NCBI GenBank assembly: GCA_031553655.1 | Contig: JAVBLG010000113.1 | Span: forward strand, 1-33,749 | DNA from: JAVBLG01 sp031553655 | Lineage (GTDB): Bacteria; Desulfobacterota; Desulfovibrionia; Desulfovibrionales; Desulfovibrionaceae | Direction of reading: 5' to 3' | DNA length: 33,749 nucleotides | Shown: positions 31,145-33,749 of the stretch, in pieces | Numbering within the stretch: the first letter of the stretch is position 1 | How the letters are laid out: each line of letters begins with the position of its first letter | Notes under the pieces: model-generated | Database searches by the model: none | Seen by the model: only the letters and a program-made list of their open reading frames with translations | What the model was told of the DNA's origin: nothing | Position numbers and translations under genes: made by a program

Positions 31145-32911
31145 CTATTTTTTACGAAGTGCCGCAACTAATCTAACCAACTCATCCGTCTGCCCGGCCA
31201 GTTCCGACACGGCCATGGCCGACTGCTGCATAACTGTGGCGTTTTCCGAAGCCAGACGGTTAATTTCTTCCAAGGAGTGTGTTATTTCGCCGCTGGCCGC
31301 GCTCTGCTCTTCGGCAGCCGTGGCTATATTGCGGATCTGATCCGCTGTTGTCACCATATCGGCAACTATTTCCCCAAGGGCCGTACCGCTCTGGCTGGCC
31401 AACGTAGTGGCGTGATCGAGCGCCTCGGAAGTCTGCTCGGTGGAGGTGATGCTGTTCCTTGTGCCCTGCTGAATGCCGTTGATGGAATCACCCACTTCCT
31501 TGGTGGCCTGCATGGTTTTTTCCGCCAGCTTGCGCACCTCGTCGGCCACCACGGCGAAACCGCGTCCGGCGTCTCCGGCTCGGGCGGCTTCGATGGCGGC
31601 ATTGAGGGCCAGCAGGTTGGTCTGGTCAGCGATATCCGAAATGGTCACCATAATGCTGCCTATAGCCTCGGTCTGCTTGCCGAGATCCAGCATCATATTC
31701 TTAAGTTCCGCCGTCTTCTTGTGTAAATCATCTATGGTAGCCACGGTCTGGCGCATCACCTTCATGCCGCCTTCGGCCTTTTCTCTGGCTTGATCCGTGC
31801 TCCGGGCCATATGCCCGGCATTGCCGGCCACCTCACCAGCGGTAACATTCATTTCCTCCATGGCTGTAGCCGCTGTTGTAACGCGATCGCGCTGCACATC
31901 GGCTCCTCTACTGGCTTCTTCCACCTGGGCGGAAAGTTCTTCCGTGGCCGTGCCCAAACGGGACACCACGCCCTCAATCTGCTCTGCCGCGCGTAAAATG
32001 GCCCGCTGACCTTCTTCGGCAATACCCTTGGCCGCTTCGGCTTCGCGCATAGCCTCCTGCGCCCTTTCGCTCTGGGCCTGAGCTTCTTTACTCTTTTGAT
32101 TGGCCTCGGCTATACGCGCGCGAAGGTTGCCCACCATTTTATCAAGGGTGTCACCAAGAAATCCCAACTCATCGCGCTGGACGATTTTGAATTCCTGATT
32201 TAAGTCGCCGCCCACCACCAGATCGGACTTGCGGCCAATTTCTCCTAACGGCCCGGTTATGGACTTCATGATAAAAATACCTATGCCCATACCCAAAATG
32301 GCGGATACAGCCAGAATGCTTACGGCGATAAGCCTGGAGCTGCTGAACAGCTCCGTGGCCTGATTAAGAGCGCGCTCTCCATTGGCTATTTTTATTTTGG
32401 TTATTTCGGTGAGGCCGTCGTCCAGCTTGTTTTCCGTGGGGCGCAGAGCGGTCATCATCTGGGAAACCCTTTTCCTGGCGGACTCGGAGTTGTCATCATC
32501 GGTTAAATCCCTGATTATGGCCTCGACTCCTGTTTTGTATTCCTGCAAAGTCCTCTGAATGGCAATAATCATATCCTTGTTCTGCTGCCGCCTGAACAGA
32601 GGCATGGCCGCGTCAAGGTTCTTGCTCATGCGTTCCAGTCCCAGTCGCTGATTTCTCACGTAGTTGTCGATGGGTTGAAATTCCGCGTAATAAGCGGCAT
32701 TCCGCAAGGCTCTGGCGGCAAAAAGTAAATCAATATTAGCCTCTTTTATATAACTCAGGCCCATAAATTCGTAGTTATACATAACATCGTTGGAATCATT
32801 CAATTTGCTGATGGAGTTAAGACCTACAACGGCGGTAAAGGCCATAAAAAGCAGTAAAATAATTGTAAGAACCGTAATCTTTGTTCCCACTTTCAAATTT
32901 TTGAAGTTCAT
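31145..32911 (-). CDS. Methyl-accepting chemotaxis protein, 4HB sensor
   Basis: A 588-residue chemoreceptor. TM1 is at about 10-32, a helical 4HB_MCP-type periplasmic domain at about 33-190 (FMGLSYIKEANIDLLFAARAL, RNQRLGLERMSKNLDAAM in pieces), TM2 at about 192-213, HAMP to about 268, then coiled-coil adaptation and signalling regions; the tip is at about 423-452 (ISDIADQTNLLALNAAIEAA). Candidate methylation sites are in the Glu/Gln-rich heptads around 320-400 and 500-560. GAGGAT precedes the ATG. Its C-terminal ~170 residues are nearly the same as the partial receptor that starts off the right edge, so the two are recent duplicates. The 306-bp gap upstream holds only the terminator at 33092-33148. 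Confidence 0.95.
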   Translation of the reverse strand: MNFKNLKVGTKITVLTIILLLFMAFTAVVGLNSISKLNDSNDVMYNYEFMGLSYIKEANIDLLFAARALRNAAYYAEFQPIDNYVRNQRLGLERMSKNLDAAMPLFRRQQNKDMIIAIQRTLQEYKTGVEAIIRDLTDDDNSESARKRVSQMMTALRPTENKLDDGLTEITKIKIANGERALNQATELFSSSRLIAVSILAVSAILGMGIGIFIMKSITGPLGEIGRKSDLVVGGDLNQEFKIVQRDELGFLGDTLDKMVGNLRARIAEANQKSKEAQAQSERAQEAMREAEAAKGIAEEGQRAILRAAEQIEGVVSRLGTATEELSAQVEEASRGADVQRDRVTTAATAMEEMNVTAGEVAGNAGHMARSTDQAREKAEGGMKVMRQTVATIDDLHKKTAELKNMMLDLGKQTEAIGSIMVTISDIADQTNLLALNAAIEAARAGDAGRGFAVVADEVRKLAEKTMQATKEVGDSINGIQQGTRNSITSTEQTSEALDHATTLASQSGTALGEIVADMVTTADQIRNIATAAEEQSAASGEITHSLEEINRLASENATVMQQSAMAVSELAGQTDELVRLVAALRKK

Positions 32912-33091
32912 GCTCGCATCCTCTTTTATGGTAACAATTTTGTTTCAAAAAATTTTTTAACGTACCTCCAAAACTCACTTTTATCTATGCCCAATCTTGC
33001 GCCGCGGAACACCCCTGAACCACAGCATAAAACATAGTCGGATAAAACGGAAAATATAAAAGGCGCGATCCACAATGCGAAGCGGTCACAA

Positions 33092-33150
33092 AAAAGTACG
33101 CGCCGTGATATATATTTCCGAAAGTATCCGGCCATATATATCACGGCGTG
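33092..33150 (-). terminator. Terminator of the right-edge chemoreceptor
   Basis: CGCCGTGATATATA (33101-33114) and TATATATCACGGCG (33135-33148) are perfect 14-bp complements with a 20-nt loop. On the minus strand the stem is followed after five bases by a TTTTTT run (33095-33090), marking the end of the transcript of the receptor at 33218. Confidence 0.8.
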
Positions 33151-33217
33151 CAAATAAACGTCAAAAACTAATTAATACAATAGATGTAAAAAGATTTATT
33201 TTAATTTATATGTTTCT

Positions 33218-33749
33218 CTAATTCTTGCGCAAATCAGCCACAAGTTTCACCAACTCCTGGGTCTGTCCGGCCAATTCGGTCACGGCCATGGCCGACTGCT
33301 GCATTACGGTGGCGTTTTCATCCGCCAGACGGTTAATCTCTTCCAGGGAATGGGTTATTTCGCCGCTGGCCGCACTCTGCTCTTCGGCGGCCGTGGCTAT
33401 GTTGCGAATCTGATCCGCTGTTGTCACCATATCGGTAACTATTTCCCCAAGAGCCGTACCGCTCTGATTGGCCAGAGAGGTAGCCTGATCCAGGGCGTTT
33501 GCGGTCTGTTCCACCGAAGTTATGCTGTTTCTGGTGCCTTGCTGAATTCCCTTGATGGAATCTCCCACTTCCTTGGTGGCGGTCATGGTTTTTTCCGCCA
33601 GCTTGCGCACTTCATCGGCAACCACCGCGAAACCGCGCCCGGCTTCCCCGGCTCTTGCCGCTTCAATGGCCGCGTTAAGGGCAAGAAGGTTAGTCTGGTC
33701 GGCTATGTCCGAAATGGTCACCATTATGCTGCCGATGGCCTCGGTCTGC
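33218..33749 (-). CDS. Methyl-accepting chemotaxis protein, C-terminal part (runs off window)
   Basis: Only the C-terminal 176 residues are in the window; the start lies to the right of 33749, since the frame stays open to the edge (QTEAIGSIMVTISDIADQ). It holds the CheA/CheW-binding tip and distal methylation helix. It differs from the receptor at 31145-32911 by only about 20 residues over 168, so it is a tandem paralogue; sensor domains may differ and cannot be compared here. A hairpin terminator follows at 33092-33150. Confidence 0.93.
   Translation of the reverse strand, partial: QTEAIGSIMVTISDIADQTNLLALNAAIEAARAGEAGRGFAVVADEVRKLAEKTMTATKEVGDSIKGIQQGTRNSITSVEQTANALDQATSLANQSGTALGEIVTDMVTTADQIRNIATAAEEQSAASGEITHSLEEINRLADENATVMQQSAMAVTELAGQTQELVKLVADLRKN

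Overview
The window looks like a stretch of chromosome from a sulfate-reducing, Desulfovibrio-like bacterium (Desulfovibrionaceae, Desulfobacterota). This is inferred from gene content: an FmdE-MoeA fusion, a degenerate MoaE-like protein, an EpsC-type serine acetyltransferase, a GH57/GT4/debranching-enzyme cassette and several closely related chemoreceptors. No rRNA, tRNA, transposase, phage gene or CRISPR array was seen.

Layout. At 0.1-6.8 kb lie small metabolic and envelope genes: an MBL-fold hydrolase, two flavodoxin-fold FMN reductases, a periplasmic 5'-nucleotidase coupled to a membrane-anchored unknown, a YpfJ-like zinc metallopeptidase and a TetR regulator. At 6.9-14.0 kb a minus-strand run reads alaC-like aminotransferase, hom, acyltransferase/AMP-binding-like fusion, epsC, FmdE-MoeA fusion, joining aspartate-family and cysteine biosynthesis to a molybdopterin-type protein. 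At 14.3-17.0 kb are a small exported protein, an MFS transporter and a divergent exported TPR/OB-fold protein. At 17.1-21.9 kb is a compact minus-strand glucan operon (debranching enzyme, glycogen-synthase-like GT4, GH57 amylase) with near-zero gene spacing; the amylase ends in a histone-like Ala/Lys tail. At 22.3-26.8 kb are a small outer-membrane barrel, a dCache chemoreceptor and an AI-2E/PerM-family permease. At 27.1-31.1 kb a gene behind a good sigma-54 promoter match is followed by a MoaE-like protein divergent from a 915-aa protein with a CCHC zinc knuckle, TPR-like repeats, two membrane spans and a basic coiled-coil tail. The window ends with two near-duplicate chemoreceptors, the second running off the edge.

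The most unusual feature is between the genes. Two families of dispersed, strongly structured elements recur. Family A (two copies, about 125 nt) is a long imperfect palindrome with conserved inner blocks. Family B (at least six full or partial copies) is a chain of up to five hairpins whose stems change in sequence but keep pairing, with conserved joining bases. Several copies sit exactly at gene 3' ends, even supplying the stop codon, and at least two lie between a stop codon and a terminator, so they should be transcribed as 3' untranslated regions. They could be mobile palindromic repeats, RNA elements, or both.
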